A stretch of DNA of 64,000 nt from Planctomycetes bacterium GWF2_41_51 (GCA_001825665.1 MHXZ01000073.1:1-64000), one strand, 5' to 3'. Counted from the first letter of the stretch, positions 1-10,189 are shown. Notes: generated by a model not told the origin, from the sequence alone. Made by a program: numbers and translations.

Positions 1-1
1 A

Positions 2-592
2 GATTTGCAGAGAATCAATAATCAAAAGCCGCAGATTGTGATTACGATGCCGATACTTGTGGGGCTTGACGGCGTTGAAAAGATGAGTAAGTCAAAGGGT
101 AATTATATCGGCGTAACGGATTCGCCTAAAGATATGTTCGGCAAAGTGATGAGTATAAGCGATGAAATGATGGAAAATTATTTTACGCTGCTGACGAATT
201 TGCCGACTGAGAAAATCAAAGAACTTGTGGATTCGCAGAAGACTCATCCGAAAGAAGCGAAGGTATTCTTAGGCAAAACGATTATAAAGCAATTTTATGA
301 TGAAGCAGCGGCACAGATGGCAGCCGATGAATTTGAAAAAGTATTCGCTCAGAAACAGTTGCCGCAGGATATGCCGGAAGTTAAAATAGCAAATGAGGCA
401 ATAACAGCGGCAAAACTGCTGACTGCCTGTAATCTTGTCGCAAGCGGCGGGGAAGCGAAAAGACTTATCGCAGGCGGCGGAATGAGTATTGATGGTGAAA
501 AGGTTAGTGACCCTAATAAATCGATAACACCTGTAAACGGAATGATTGTTCGTGCGGGAAAACTTAAATTTGCAAAATTGATGGTAAATTAA
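2..592 (+). CDS. tyrS: Tyrosyl-tRNA synthetase, C-terminal part (cut by window edge)
   Basis: Charges tRNA-Tyr with tyrosine in the cytoplasm. The visible 195 or so residues begin within the Rossmann catalytic domain and include the class I signature KMSKSKGN, which binds ATP during tyrosine activation. An alpha-helical anticodon-binding region follows, and the C-terminus is an S4-like RNA-binding domain (ASGGEAKRLIAGGGMSIDG). The true start lies upstream of base 1; the TTG at base 5 is only where the ORF track begins. The next gene starts two bases after the stop, so the two are probably co-transcribed. The TyrZ/TyrS type with an S4 tail is supported; TrpRS is excluded by the S4 tail. Confidence 0.93.
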   Translation, partial: DLQRINNQKPQIVITMPILVGLDGVEKMSKSKGNYIGVTDSPKDMFGKVMSISDEMMENYFTLLTNLPTEKIKELVDSQKTHPKEAKVFLGKTIIKQFYDEAAAQMAADEFEKVFAQKQLPQDMPEVKIANEAITAAKLLTACNLVASGGEAKRLIAGGGMSIDGEKVSDPNKSITPVNGMIVRAGKLKFAKLMVN

Positions 593-594
593 AT

Positions 595-1176
595 ATGAAA
601 CTGCCAGAAATAAAAAAAACTGATAAGTATACAGGCCTTTATGTTGTGGATTTCGGAGACCATAGTGGAGTTGGATTTACCGCGGAAGAAGTCGCTGAAC
701 TTCTTGAAAGCGAAAAGTTCAAAGAGGTAAAAGTATATAAAATTTACAGAGCTTACCCTGACGGCAAAATGGAATTAAAGGGTGTGCCGAATTCGATATT
801 TGAACTTGAATCCGGAATGTTCTTTTATGAATCTGATGAAAGCACAGCGCGGAGCGATTATAAAAAACTGGTTAATTCTGCTGTTACATCCGCACCGCCG
901 ACAAAGGCGAAAGTTCACCTTGCAAAATATGATGATGGAAAATTTGTAACTGCGATTATTTATCCTGCTGAACAAAACGATGAGGTCAGCAGATGGCTTT
1001 TGGATATCGATTATAAAACAACCGGTGCTGCCGAAGGCGGCGTTGATTCAGTTAAAAGGTATTATGCCGATGAACCCGAAGTTCTGGAAAGGCATCAGTT
1101 GTTCAGCAGTTCTCAGATTGAAAGCCTGACCGGCCAGCAGCTTTTGGCCGCAACTAAAATGTCTTATGTAAGATGA
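595..1176 (+). CDS. Conserved hypothetical protein downstream of tyrS
   Basis: A 193-residue soluble protein with no signal peptide or membrane segment. I do not recognise a named domain. The N-terminal half is rich in charged residues around an alternating pattern that could be a small alpha/beta fold. The ATG lies two bases after the tyrS stop, and the ribosome site is weak, so translation may be coupled to tyrS. Its stop overlaps the start of a 58-codon ORF (ATGA), which strengthens the case that it is a real operon member. Function unknown. Confidence 0.75.
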   Translation: MKLPEIKKTDKYTGLYVVDFGDHSGVGFTAEEVAELLESEKFKEVKVYKIYRAYPDGKMELKGVPNSIFELESGMFFYESDESTARSDYKKLVNSAVTSAPPTKAKVHLAKYDDGKFVTAIIYPAEQNDEVSRWLLDIDYKTTGAAEGGVDSVKRYYADEPEVLERHQLFSSSQIESLTGQQLLAATKMSYVR

Positions 1177-1349
1177 GAAATAAACTTCTCATTTCACTTG
1201 TGGTGTTTGTTTCTTCATTCTTTCGGACAAAACCAAAATCCGATGATTTAAAAAAACTGGATTTTTCTTCCTCCACTCAGAAAATGGGACTTTCGTTCAC
1301 AGATAAAATCCGAAATACATTTCGCCACAAGTGGATAAACAAATCTTAA
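1173..1349 (+). CDS. Small 58-residue protein, below the ORF-track cutoff
   Basis: The ATG overlaps the stop of the preceding gene as ATGA, a classic translational-coupling arrangement, and the frame stays open for 58 codons to a TAA at 1347. The product has a short hydrophobic N-terminus (LLISLVVFVSSFF) that may be a membrane anchor or weak signal. A basic C-terminal tail follows (FTDKIRNTFRHKWINKS). It ends 12 bases before the convergent secA stop. No family recognised; the overlap and full use of the gap are the evidence that it is a gene. Confidence 0.5.
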   Translation: MRNKLLISLVVFVSSFFRTKPKSDDLKKLDFSSSTQKMGLSFTDKIRNTFRHKWINKS

Positions 1350-1361
1350 ATTTTTCAATTT

Positions 1362-4300
1362 TTAAGCATTTGCGCCATGGCACTTTTTGTATTTTTTCCC
1401 GCTTCCGCAGGGGCATGGGTCGTTGCGGCCGACTTTCGGCTTTTCGTGAACAATCTGCTTAACCTTTGCGGCTTCACCTTGCGGCGCCTGCGCTGCGGCA
1501 CGCTGCTGCTCTGAAACTTCAAAGTGATCGACTTCTTTATGCTGAGTTCGACCTGCCTGCCAGACATTTCTCGTTCTTGTTCCTGCTTCGAGACGAACCT
1601 TGAAGATGGTATCTGTAACTTTATCCTGAATCAAATCGAGCATATCGGAAAACATCTTGAAGCCTTCCTGCTTATATTCAATTTTCGGATCTTTTTCCGC
1701 ATAAGCTCGCATAAAGATGCTTTCCTTCAGTCGATCCATCGAATAAAGGTGATCTTTCCATGCTGAATCGTAATATTGCAGCAATATATATTTCTCAAGT
1801 TCAGAAAGCTCTGTTCGCAGAAAATCTTTGCCTGCTTTAAGAAGCGTTTCCTTAACTGATTGCTTGTCCTCAAGCTGCTCGGCTGAAAGTTTTGCGTTGA
1901 ATCTGTTGTTTGTCCATTCAGCAAGGACGGCTGCGGAAGAAGCGGATGCAATTTGTTCATCGATTTCTTTCTCAAGGCCGCTGCTGTGATACTCTTCACT
2001 TATTTTCAAAAGTTCTTTATGAATGTTGTTAGGCGAGGTTGTCTGCAAATATGTAACAGGCATATCTGCGCCGAATCTGTCCTTTATCCATCGCGAAAGA
2101 TTTTCGAACGCATAAACATTTACGCTGTCGCCGCGGAAAGTCATACTCATCGCGAACTCAATCGGGTATTCTATTTCACGCCTTGCATATCGAGCCTGCA
2201 CCTGCTCCAATAATTTTTCATAAACCTGCTCTGGCTTTAAATCCTTCAATTCGTTCACTTCGAGTTTGATGGCAAATTTGTTAAATGCCCAATTAGTGAA
2301 AGACTTAATTCCGAATTCAGGGTCAAGGAACGTACTGATTATCGAGCAATCTTTTTTGTCAATCTGTTCGGCGGATGCTTCAATCAGGTTCTGCTCGATT
2401 TCTTCAGCGGTCATCTGGCGAATTTTACTGCCCGAAAGATTAACGCTGAATGTCGTCATCGCCCATTTAACAAGCGATTCGATGTTCCATGTGTTTCTAT
2501 CTTCGAAATCTTCGAGGTATTCGCCCAAAGTTACCGATATATTGTTTGATGCGTCATTTTTAGCGGTTTTCTTTATAATTTCCTCAACACGTTCAGCTTC
2601 CGCGCCGTCAAAGCGTTTTGGACTAATATCAACTCCAAAAGCGGTTCTGGCCCATTCGGAAATTCCTTTATACTGATAACCTTCAGCAAGAATTGTGCTG
2701 ACAGCGGTATCGATTGTCCCGTCAATCATCGCGGTTATTACTTCTTTGAGCTCGCGTCCTTCGATTACCTGTCTTCTTCGCGAATAAAAAGTTTTTCTCT
2801 GATAATCCATTACCTCGTCATATTCGAGAAGGCTTTTTCTTGCTTCGAAGTTTCGCTGCTCGACTTTCTTCTGAACTTTTTCAATTTGTCTGCTTATTGT
2901 TCGATGAAGAATTGGCTCGTCTTCTTTCCATCCTACAAGGCTAAGCAGTTTTGGAATTCTTTCTCCGCCGAAAAGCTGCATCAAATCGTCATCAAAGCTC
3001 AAAAAGAACTGGCTCGAACCGGGGTCACCTTGTCTTCCGGCTCGGCCTCTAAGCTGATTATCGATTCTTCTCGCTTCATGGCGTTCTGTGCCGACTATGT
3101 GCAGGCCGCCGACAACTTTCTGATTCCCTCTCGTATGGAAAACATTCGCAAGCGGGTCAGTTGATTTATAAGTTATGAGGTTTTCTGTGCCGCCTTGTTT
3201 TATAGTATATATTTCTGTATCTTTGGCGGCAGGGTTGGTTTCTATTTTTTCTATTTCGAAAAGAACGCTTGCGCTTAGCTTTATATCAGTCCCTCTTCCC
3301 GCCATGTTGGTTGCGATTGTTACATTGCCGCAAAGATTGCCTCTGCGGTCGGTATGCTGATGTCCTGCTTTTTCTACAATCAAAGCTTCTCTTGCGTGCT
3401 GTTTGGCGTTCAATACTTCGTGCTCAAGGCCGTATTTTTTCGTCAATGCGTTTGAGATCGCTTCGCTTTTTTCGACGCTGATGGTGCCGACAAGGACGGG
3501 TCTGCCTGCGGTGCTTACCTGGTGAATTTCATCGACGATGGCATTGAATTTTTCGCGAAGACTTTTATAAATCATATCGTCTTTGTCGTCGCGAACACAG
3601 GGCTTGTTCGTAGGAATCGTAATCACTTCGAGTTTGTATATCTGCGAAAATTCATCCGCTTCGGTTGCTGCTGTTCCGGTCATACCTGCGATTTTTTTAT
3701 AAAGCCTGAAAAAGTTTTGCAGCGTAATTGTCGCAAGCGTCTGCGATTCTTCCTTTATCGTTACGTTTTCCTTCGCCTCGACAGCCTGGTGGAGACCATC
3801 CGACCATTGTCTGCCGTGCATAAGTCGTCCTGTGAATTCATCGACGATGACAACTTTGCCATCCATAACGACATAATCTTTTTCTCGCTCGAAAACGGTA
3901 TGAGCGCGAAGGCTCTGCTCGATAAGATGTTTCCATTCGGTATTTGCGCCGACAAAGAACGAACCTACTCCTACTAAATCCTGCGCAGCTCCTGTTCCAT
4001 CGTGATTAAGATGTGCGCTCTTGCGGTCGTATTCGACTTCATAATATTGTTTTGACGTGGAGAGCCGGTTTTCAAAAGTTTCAATATCCTGCCTGCTTTT
4101 TTCAATAACCGATTGAGCTTTTTGAACTCTGGCGTCGTCTTTTGCTTTTTTCGCGTCCGACAATTCGCCCTGAGCGTTGGCCAATGTTTTTTGAGCCGTT
4201 TCGAGCTGCTGCTTTGTGCGGTCGTATTCGCTCTGCATTTTTATAAGCTGTCTTGCGACGCCATCAGCCTTTTTGTACCTGCTGACATCGTCGAAAGCGG

Positions 4301-5000
4301 GGCCGGATATAATCAGCGGGGTACGTGCCTCGTCGATTAAAATCGAGTCCACTTCGTCGATAATTGCGTAATCGAGCGGCCCTTGTGCGAGCTGCTCTGC
4401 CGAGACTTTCATATTGTCGCGAAGATAATCAAAGCCGAATTCATTATTCGTGCCATAAGTTATATCGCAGCCGTATTGTGCTTTACGGTCATCGCCGCTT
4501 GTGTCCATATCAGCCTGAATCGCGCCGACATTCAGGCCGAGCATTTTATAAATCGGTCCCATCCATTCGGAGTCACGTTTCGCCAGATAGTCATTTACGG
4601 TAACTATATGAACTTTTTTTCCGGTAAGATGAACAAGATACGCGGCAAGAGTCGCGACGAGAGTTTTTCCTTCGCCCGTTGCCATTTCAGCGATTCTGCC
4701 ATCGTACAGTACATTGCCGCCGATAAGCTGAACATTGAAATGCCGCATATTAACGCTTCGCCTTGCAGCTTCACGAACAACCGCGAAAGCCTCGGACAAA
4801 ATGTCATCCGGGTTTTGACCCTGCGCGAGTCTGTCTTTGAATTCCTGTGTTTTTGCTTTCAGGGCATCGTCATTGAGACTTTTTATTTGCTCTTCGTACT
4901 CGCCGGCGGCAAGGGCCTTGTGCATATAGCCTTTTACGAGTCTTTCATTGCGAGAGCCGAAAAGTTTAACCAGCAGACGACTTATACTTCCCTTAGCCAT
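1362..5000 (-). CDS. secA: Preprotein translocase ATPase SecA, enlarged form
   Basis: ATP-driven motor that pushes secretory proteins through SecYEG. The ORF track starts at a TTG (5015), but the family start MAKGS is at the ATG at 5000. Walker A (ATGEGKT) is near residue 112 of the TTG-numbered ORF, with Walker B/DEAD-like [14 protein letters not shown] about 100 residues later. A coiled-coil insertion of roughly 80 residues, rich in K, Q and E, separates NBD1 from the pre-protein cross-linking domain. NBD2 motifs ([20 protein letters not shown]) follow. The C-terminus carries a SEC-C zinc motif ([13 protein letters not shown]). At about 1212 residues it is some 300 longer than the E. coli protein. 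The extra length is the coiled coil plus a five-fold W...F repeat in the helical scaffold/wing region (see findings). It lies just downstream of efp, 27 bases away. Confidence 0.96.
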   Translation of the reverse strand: MAKGSISRLLVKLFGSRNERLVKGYMHKALAAGEYEEQIKSLNDDALKAKTQEFKDRLAQGQNPDDILSEAFAVVREAARRSVNMRHFNVQLIGGNVLYDGRIAEMATGEGKTLVATLAAYLVHLTGKKVHIVTVNDYLAKRDSEWMGPIYKMLGLNVGAIQADMDTSGDDRKAQYGCDITYGTNNEFGFDYLRDNMKVSAEQLAQGPLDYAIIDEVDSILIDEARTPLIISGPAFDDVSRYKKADGVARQLIKMQSEYDRTKQQLETAQKTLANAQGELSDAKKAKDDARVQKAQSVIEKSRQDIETFENRLSTSKQYYEVEYDRKSAHLNHDGTGAAQDLVGVGSFFVGANTEWKHLIEQSLRAHTVFEREKDYVVMDGKVVIVDEFTGRLMHGRQWSDGLHQAVEAKENVTIKEESQTLATITLQNFFRLYKKIAGMTGTAATEADEFSQIYKLEVITIPTNKPCVRDDKDDMIYKSLREKFNAIVDEIHQVSTAGRPVLVGTISVEKSEAISNALTKKYGLEHEVLNAKQHAREALIVEKAGHQHTDRRGNLCGNVTIATNMAGRGTDIKLSASVLFEIEKIETNPAAKDTEIYTIKQGGTENLITYKSTDPLANVFHTRGNQKVVGGLHIVGTERHEARRIDNQLRGRAGRQGDPGSSQFFLSFDDDLMQLFGGERIPKLLSLVGWKEDEPILHRTISRQIEKVQKKVEQRNFEARKSLLEYDEVMDYQRKTFYSRRRQVIEGRELKEVITAMIDGTIDTAVSTILAEGYQYKGISEWARTAFGVDISPKRFDGAEAERVEEIIKKTAKNDASNNISVTLGEYLEDFEDRNTWNIESLVKWAMTTFSVNLSGSKIRQMTAEEIEQNLIEASAEQIDKKDCSIISTFLDPEFGIKSFTNWAFNKFAIKLEVNELKDLKPEQVYEKLLEQVQARYARREIEYPIEFAMSMTFRGDSVNVYAFENLSRWIKDRFGADMPVTYLQTTSPNNIHKELLKISEEYHSSGLEKEIDEQIASASSAAVLAEWTNNRFNAKLSAEQLEDKQSVKETLLKAGKDFLRTELSELEKYILLQYYDSAWKDHLYSMDRLKESIFMRAYAEKDPKIEYKQEGFKMFSDMLDLIQDKVTDTIFKVRLEAGTRTRNVWQAGRTQHKEVDHFEVSEQQRAAAQAPQGEAAKVKQIVHEKPKVGRNDPCPCGSGKKYKKCHGANA

Positions 5001-5027
5001 AATTGAATAACTCAAACTAAAAACTAT

Positions 5028-5582
5028 TTATACTCTTGTTACGTACTCACCGGTTCTTGTATCAACGCGGACAATATCGCCTACTTTTACGAATGTCGGC
5101 ACATATACTACAGCGCCGGTTTCAAGCGTTGCGTTTTTCTTCTGACCTGTTGCAGCAGCCCCCTTGATATCAGGCGGGCAATCCACAACTTTTAAATCAA
5201 CGGTGTTCGGCAGGACTACGGAAATCAGTTTGCCCTGATAAGAACTTACGAGCAGTTCGGTATTCGGTTTGAGATATTTTTTTCCGTCGCCGAAAGCATC
5301 GTCGTCAAGAGTAATCTGGTCGAAGGTTTCGAGATCCATAATAATATGGCCGCTCGGTTCGGAATAAAGATATTCATATTTACGTTTATCTACAGTAACT
5401 TCCTCGATAAATTCTTCCGACCTGATTCTTGCATTTGAAATCAGACCATCGGTAATGCTCTTGAGCTTTGTCTGGTAAATGGCGCCGCCTTTGCCGAGCT
5501 TTACATGTTCGAATTCAATAATTACGTAGAGCTTGCCATCCATCTGGATAGTTTGCCCTTTTTTCATTTCCGCAGCTTTCAT
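5028..5582 (-). CDS. efp: Translation elongation factor P
   Basis: Relieves ribosome stalling at polyproline stretches. The 184-residue length fits the family of three beta-barrel domains. The tip loop that normally carries the modified lysine reads LGKGGA, so the lysine is present in a GKG context. The C-terminal OB domain ends with the usual signature around VGDIVRVDTRTGEYVTRV. An AGAGG ribosome site lies about 10 bases before the ATG. The gene precedes secA on the same strand with a 27-base gap, so the two probably share a transcript. Confidence 0.96.
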   Translation of the reverse strand: MKAAEMKKGQTIQMDGKLYVIIEFEHVKLGKGGAIYQTKLKSITDGLISNARIRSEEFIEEVTVDKRKYEYLYSEPSGHIIMDLETFDQITLDDDAFGDGKKYLKPNTELLVSSYQGKLISVVLPNTVDLKVVDCPPDIKGAAATGQKKNATLETGAVVYVPTFVKVGDIVRVDTRTGEYVTRV

Positions 5583-5904
5583 TCCGTTAGACCTCTCAAT
5601 ACGTTATTCATTTCTTACCTATATTAAAGACACATTGTTTTATCATTGTGAAACATCGTGTTTTGGTTGAGGTTACGCAACTTGTATCGTAAGACGCAAT
5701 ACGTTAAACGTAACGAGCATCGCAACCGCAACCTTTCGACGAATATGGGTAAGTATCGCAGAAATGTGCCGAAAGTCAACCCCACAGAATTGGCTTAATG
5801 GCAAAGTTTATCACTTGAATTAGTTTTTCAAATCCTTTATATTATGCCGTCTTATCGAGTGATGAGGCGGTATTTTTGAAAATCTTAAATTAGCAGGTGG
5901 AAAA
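5583..5904. other. Divergent intergenic region between efp and gltA
   Basis: A 322-base gap with no credible gene. It must hold the promoters for efp (minus) and gltA (plus). The gltA promoter is listed separately. For efp only a loose match is visible (TTCACA, 18 bases, TTTAAT on the minus strand). The middle of the gap has a run of related words around ACGTTA and CGTAACG (CGTAAGACG, ACGTTAAACGTAACG), which could be a regulator site, but no clear palindrome is present. Confidence 0.5.
5815..5843 (+). promoter_or_regulatory. Predicted sigma-70-type promoter for gltA
   Basis: TTGAAT at 5815-5820 and TATATT at 5838-5843 are separated by exactly 17 bases, each matching consensus at five of six positions. 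The predicted start is near 5850, leaving a leader of about 55 bases. The ribosome site AGGTGG precedes the ATG at 5905. Confidence 0.65.
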
Positions 5905-7299
5905 ATGGCAGACGCACTAACTCCGGATATCGAAGGCATCGTACCCGAAAAAACGTCCAAGGACCCATTTCTGACTGAGTTGGCAAAGCTTGCTCGGCAA
6001 AATAACAGGATACCAACAGAGTTTTATGAGCAGTATGTAGTCAAACGCGGCCTCAGAAACGCCGACGGCACGGGAGTTTTGGCCGGCCTTACTGAAATCG
6101 GCGATGTGCACGGCTATATCGTCAGCGAAGGCGAAAAAGTGCCTGTCGACGGCAGACTGCGATACAGAGGAATGGAGATTGAAGACCTTGTCGCCGGGTT
6201 CCAGAAAGAAAAAAGACACGGTTTTGAAGAAACAGCGTATCTGCTGCTGTTTGGCGAGCTGCCGAAGAAAAAGGAATTACACAAATTCTGCAATCTTCTC
6301 GGCAGAAATAGAAGATTGCCGGAAGGCTTTACGGAAAATATGATTCTAAAAGCCCCCAGCAGTAATGTTATGAACAAACTGGCCAGAAGCGTTCTTGCTG
6401 CTTACTCTTATGACAAAACACCTGAAGACAGGTCTATGAAAAATATACTGCGTCAGTGTATCGGGCTTATCGCGAGATTTCCGGTTTTTGCGGCTTACGG
6501 ATACGAAGCCAAGAGACATTACTATGACAAACGCAGCCTTTATATACATCCGCCGGATGAAAAACTTTCGACTGCCGAAAATTTTCTCAGACTTATACGC
6601 GCAGACAAAGCTTACACTAAAACGGAAGCTGCTCTGCTTGATTTGTGCCTGGTTCTGCATGCAGAGCACGGCGGTGGAAATAACTCCACTTTTACAACAC
6701 ACGTGGTTACGTCGTCTGATACCGATGTTTATTCGGCGATTGCCGCTGCTATCGGTTCACTGAAAGGTTTTAAGCACGGCGGAGCGAATATCCAGGTTGT
6801 GCAGATGATGGAAGACATCAAGCAAAACGTCAAAAATTATGAAAGTGAAAATCAGGTTGCTGATTATCTCGAGAAGATTGTCAGGAAAGAAGCTTTCGAT
6901 GGAAGCGGACTGATTTACGGTTTGGGACACGCTGTTTATACTATTTCTGACCCGAGAACAGGGTTGCTTCGAAAACAGGCCGCCAAACTTGCGAAAGAAA
7001 AAGACATCGAATGGGAATTTAACCTTTATACGTTAGTGGAGAGCCTTGCGCCTGAAATATTCCAGAGAATCAAAAAATCCGACAAGAAAATTTGCCCGAA
7101 TGTCGATTTCTATTCAGGCTTTGTCTATAGGATGCTTGGAATACCTGTGGAACTTTATACGCCGCTTTTTGCTATGTCGAGAATCGCCGGATGGTGCGCT
7201 CATCTTATTGAAGAGAATGTAAGCGGCGGAAGAATTATCAGGCCTGCGTATAAGAGCGTAGCGGAAACAAAAGAATATACGCCGATGTCAAAAAGATAA
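5905..7299 (+). CDS. gltA: Citrate synthase
   Basis: Condenses oxaloacetate and acetyl-CoA to citrate at the entry to the TCA cycle or glutamate synthesis. It is 464 residues, in the usual range, and has the active-site segments HAEHGGGNNS (substrate histidine), LKGFKHGGAN and the GLGHAVYTISDPR region. A conserved arginine-containing segment (SGFVYRMLGIP) follows near the C-terminus. The N-terminal extension of about 45 residues before the GLTEIGDVHGY segment resembles citrate synthases of Clostridia and other anaerobes. A 2-methylcitrate synthase role cannot be excluded. It is monocistronic, with its own promoter and a strong terminator. Confidence 0.92.
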   Translation: MADALTPDIEGIVPEKTSKDPFLTELAKLARQNNRIPTEFYEQYVVKRGLRNADGTGVLAGLTEIGDVHGYIVSEGEKVPVDGRLRYRGMEIEDLVAGFQKEKRHGFEETAYLLLFGELPKKKELHKFCNLLGRNRRLPEGFTENMILKAPSSNVMNKLARSVLAAYSYDKTPEDRSMKNILRQCIGLIARFPVFAAYGYEAKRHYYDKRSLYIHPPDEKLSTAENFLRLIRADKAYTKTEAALLDLCLVLHAEHGGGNNSTFTTHVVTSSDTDVYSAIAAAIGSLKGFKHGGANIQVVQMMEDIKQNVKNYESENQVADYLEKIVRKEAFDGSGLIYGLGHAVYTISDPRTGLLRKQAAKLAKEKDIEWEFNLYTLVESLAPEIFQRIKKSDKKICPNVDFYSGFVYRMLGIPVELYTPLFAMSRIAGWCAHLIEENVSGGRIIRPAYKSVAETKEYTPMSKR

Positions 7300-7312
7300 A
7301 TAAATTTATTCA

Positions 7313-7349
7313 AAAAAAGTGCATAAGTTTCAAACCTATGCACTTTTTT
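7313..7349. terminator. Bidirectional intrinsic terminator between gltA and trxB
   Basis: A perfect 13-base inverted repeat, AAAAAAGTGCATA at 7313-7325 and TATGCACTTTTTT at 7337-7349, has an 11-base loop. The T run follows the stem on the plus strand and the A run gives a T run on the minus strand, so it can end both convergent genes. Confidence 0.88.
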
Positions 7350-7365
7350 ATGCGCTAATTTCTTT

Positions 7366-8364
7366 TTACCATTCACAAGGCATTATCTTGTCTGAAACTG
7401 GTTTAGTCCACCAGTTCGGGTCTCTTAGATACTGCTTGGTCATCATCGCAGCATTGACGCCGTCGCCTACAGCGGTTGCAAGCTGCATCGCAGCCCCGAT
7501 TCGGCAATCTCCTGCTACGAAAACACCCTGAACCTTTGTTCGCAAAAATCCGTCATTGCATCTGATAAAACCCAGTTCAGATAAATCCACGAACCCCTTG
7601 AGAAAGCTCGTATTCGGCATCGTTCCGACAAAAATGAAAACTCCTTCGCAGGCAAGAGGCTCTTCGATGTTGGTTTGAACGTTTCTCACCATAACGCTTT
7701 CAACTTTCTTGTCGCCGTTAATTGCGATAATGACGCTATCGAGCCTTAATTTGATATTCGAATTTGGTGCTTTGACTTTATTCATCAGCTCTTCGATGAG
7801 AATTGTTGTCGCTCTGAATTCCTGTCTTCTGTGCACGAGTGTAAGCTCAGATGCGAAATTAGCGACGTGAATCGCTTCTTCGATAGCGGTATTTCCGCCG
7901 CCGACTGCGACAACTTTTTTGCCCTTGAAAAAAGGCGCATCGCACGTTCCGCAATAACTGACTCCCGCGCCCGCGTTTCGGAATTTGTCTTCGCCCGGTA
8001 CGCCCAGTTTTTTATAGTCGCTCCCGCAGGCAAGTATAATTGAGCGTGCGACAAATTCTTCTTTGCCGCAATTTATTTTTATATTTCCGTCCTGAAGTTT
8101 TTCAAGGCTCGTTACTTCGATTCCGTTTTTGAATTCTGCTCCGAAATTTGCAGCCTGTTTCTGCATTCTTTCAATTAAATCCGCTCCTGATATATTCTCG
8201 AAGCCGGGATAGTTTTCTATACGGTCGGTATTGATTATCTGTCCGCCTGGATAAAACCTATCGAGCAGCAGAGTTTTCATTCTGTCTCTTGCATTGTAAA
8301 TTGCCGCGGCTAATCCCGCAGGACCTGCACCTATGATAATATTGTCATAAATATTTTCTGCCAT
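7366..8364 (-). CDS. trxB: Thioredoxin reductase
   Basis: NADPH-dependent flavoprotein that reduces thioredoxin. FAD-binding GAGPAG is near residue 12, the redox-active CGTC (YCGTCDAPFF) near residue 140, and the NADPH-binding GGGNTAIEEA just after it. The C-terminal FAD segment VFVAGDCR is also present. Length 332 is a little above the usual 310-320. It is the last gene of a minus-strand run that includes arsC. An ArsC of the thioredoxin-coupled type needs exactly this reductase system, so the linkage makes functional sense. Confidence 0.93.
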   Translation of the reverse strand: MAENIYDNIIIGAGPAGLAAAIYNARDRMKTLLLDRFYPGGQIINTDRIENYPGFENISGADLIERMQKQAANFGAEFKNGIEVTSLEKLQDGNIKINCGKEEFVARSIILACGSDYKKLGVPGEDKFRNAGAGVSYCGTCDAPFFKGKKVVAVGGGNTAIEEAIHVANFASELTLVHRRQEFRATTILIEELMNKVKAPNSNIKLRLDSVIIAINGDKKVESVMVRNVQTNIEEPLACEGVFIFVGTMPNTSFLKGFVDLSELGFIRCNDGFLRTKVQGVFVAGDCRIGAAMQLATAVGDGVNAAMMTKQYLRDPNWWTKPVSDKIMPCEW

Positions 8365-8373
8365 TACGATTCC

Positions 8374-9717
8374 TTATTTTGAACGCGGATTTTTTTTGTT
8401 TTGATATTGTTCTATCTGCTGAATTTTGTCAAGCCATTGAGGAAAATCGGATAGAACCGATGCCCTTGTTGTCCTTTCGAGCCTGTATGAAATATTGCCC
8501 TGTATGTCTGCCGATACGAGCCTTCCCCGACCGTCGAAATACATCTTCTGATTGGAAGTGATGGCTCCGAAATAATCGGCCTGTGCCGCCGAACGCTCCG
8601 GCAGAGCAGCAGTTTCAGTCGATTTTATTCTCGATAAAATAACAGGCGCTATTCTGCCGTCGGTCTGCAATGTTTCGAGGTAAATCGTATCAAAGTCGCT
8701 TTTGAGAAAATCTGCGACAACAAGGTCGAACAAAGAATCAGGCACCATTATATCGCTGAACGGAAGCTGTTCGAATCTTCCGGATTTTTCTATCGTCAAT
8801 ACTCCCGCGCGAAGCTGAATGATTATTCTCTGCTGACGGTTCGTAAGCATAAATCCCTGGTTAATTGTCCAATCGAATTCGCTCAATTTAATATCTGATT
8901 GAAAAAGTGAATGTTCGGCAAACGTGTCTGAAGAAGGACTGTAGAACAGCAGCGATGCAGAAGTTAGCGGCAGATTATTGTCTGAATCAGCATTATAATT
9001 AATCGTATCGGTAGTAAATCCTATCGGATTTCCGCCTGCGTCTTTTATGCGATAATAGTCGGAAACCATCTGTTCAGATAAATCTGAATTTGGCAGTTCG
9101 GACAAAAATGACTTTTTAAAATTTCCCAAAAATTGAACGCCTTTCGCGAAGGAATTGTCGGGATTATATTTCACGGATGCAAGGAGAGATTTAAATACCT
9201 TTTCGGCAAGTTCAATTCCGGTTCCCTGCTGTACAACCTCAAGAGTTAGAATTCTATCATTCGGCAATACGGTAGTGCCGATAAAAAGAACCGCTTTTTC
9301 TGAACCGATTCTCGCATGGTCGAAAGTAAATTGACCGAAATTATCTGCTCCGAAAGTTTCTATGTGTCCCTGCATCGATGCTGCGATTTCATTAAACCGT
9401 TCATTAGGGTCAACTTTTGCCATCAGCAGAGAATATCTCCACGATGCTGAAATAGCAGAATCGTTGCTTATCCGCAATACAGCCGTAAGTCTGAATTCAT
9501 TATTTTCAAATTTAAAATCATTCGAAAGCCTCTTCCAGTTTTCAGATAGAGGCATCGCGACCTCAAGACCGGTCCCTTTAAGCGCGATTGAATCAGAAAG
9601 TGCGAAAGATGTCCTTGAAGAAATAACTATTTTGGCAATAAGAATCCCAAGTAAAAGCAAAACCAAAAAAGCCAGCTTATCGAATCCCATTCGTCTTAAA
9701 TTTTCACTTTTCGACAT
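8374..9717 (-). CDS. Hypothetical membrane-anchored protein
   Basis: 447 residues with one N-terminal transmembrane helix (about residues 13-30, LAFLVLLLLGILIAKIVI) and a large hydrophilic remainder, probably outside the cytoplasm. No domain recognised. The gene overlaps arsC by 14 bases at its start and sits 9 bases before trxB, so it belongs to this operon. The placement hints at a role in redox or envelope maintenance, but that is only context. Confidence 0.75.
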   Translation of the reverse strand: MSKSENLRRMGFDKLAFLVLLLLGILIAKIVISSRTSFALSDSIALKGTGLEVAMPLSENWKRLSNDFKFENNEFRLTAVLRISNDSAISASWRYSLLMAKVDPNERFNEIAASMQGHIETFGADNFGQFTFDHARIGSEKAVLFIGTTVLPNDRILTLEVVQQGTGIELAEKVFKSLLASVKYNPDNSFAKGVQFLGNFKKSFLSELPNSDLSEQMVSDYYRIKDAGGNPIGFTTDTINYNADSDNNLPLTSASLLFYSPSSDTFAEHSLFQSDIKLSEFDWTINQGFMLTNRQQRIIIQLRAGVLTIEKSGRFEQLPFSDIMVPDSLFDLVVADFLKSDFDTIYLETLQTDGRIAPVILSRIKSTETAALPERSAAQADYFGAITSNQKMYFDGRGRLVSADIQGNISYRLERTTRASVLSDFPQWLDKIQQIEQYQNKKNPRSK

Positions 9718-10168
9718 TTTTATCCTTTTGTAAATCCTGTTCGAGACTATCCGGCAAAGTCATAATATAATCTTTTATATCGTCCCGTGTTTTTCTAAAC
9801 TCGTTCATAATTTTTTCATCAGAACCGATAGCAAACATCGGGTCTGGAAAAGGTTTATGAATCAGCTTTCCTTTTCCGAAAAAGACAGGGCAGTTTTCAC
9901 GGGCGTTGTCACACAGTGTAATCACGTAATCGAAAGTGATTCCTTCAATATCGTTTACATGTTTTGAATATTGCCGCGAAATATCGACACCCGCCTCTGC
10001 CATTACTTTTATGGCTCTCAAGCTGACACTGGCCGGCATAACACCTGCACTGAAAACTTCGATGCAGTCGCTTTTGAGCTTTCTTGCCCAGCCTTCAGCC
10101 ATTTGACTTCGACAGGCATTGCCCGTGCACAAAAAAAGTATATTCAATTTTTCTTTGTTTTCTGTCAC
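9704..10168 (-). CDS. arsC: Arsenate reductase, thioredoxin-coupled (low-MW phosphatase fold)
   Basis: Reduces arsenate to arsenite. The P-loop CTGNACRSQMAEG starts near residue 14, and the two further redox cysteines lie in ITLCDNARENCPVF. That gives the three-cysteine relay of the pI258 type. HKPFPDP supplies the general-acid aspartate region. At 154 residues it has the normal size. It is followed by a membrane protein gene and trxB, which provides the electron source for this class. No arsenite efflux gene or ArsR is visible nearby. Confidence 0.88.
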   Translation of the reverse strand: MTENKEKLNILFLCTGNACRSQMAEGWARKLKSDCIEVFSAGVMPASVSLRAIKVMAEAGVDISRQYSKHVNDIEGITFDYVITLCDNARENCPVFFGKGKLIHKPFPDPMFAIGSDEKIMNEFRKTRDDIKDYIMTLPDSLEQDLQKDKNVEK

Positions 10169-10189
10169 TGTAATTCCGGTAAAAACAAA

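Noticed and set aside
2266-5006. Plus-strand ORFs inside secA (up to 207 residues)
   Set aside because: They are antisense to a full-length SecA with all motifs, lack ribosome sites and show no family features.
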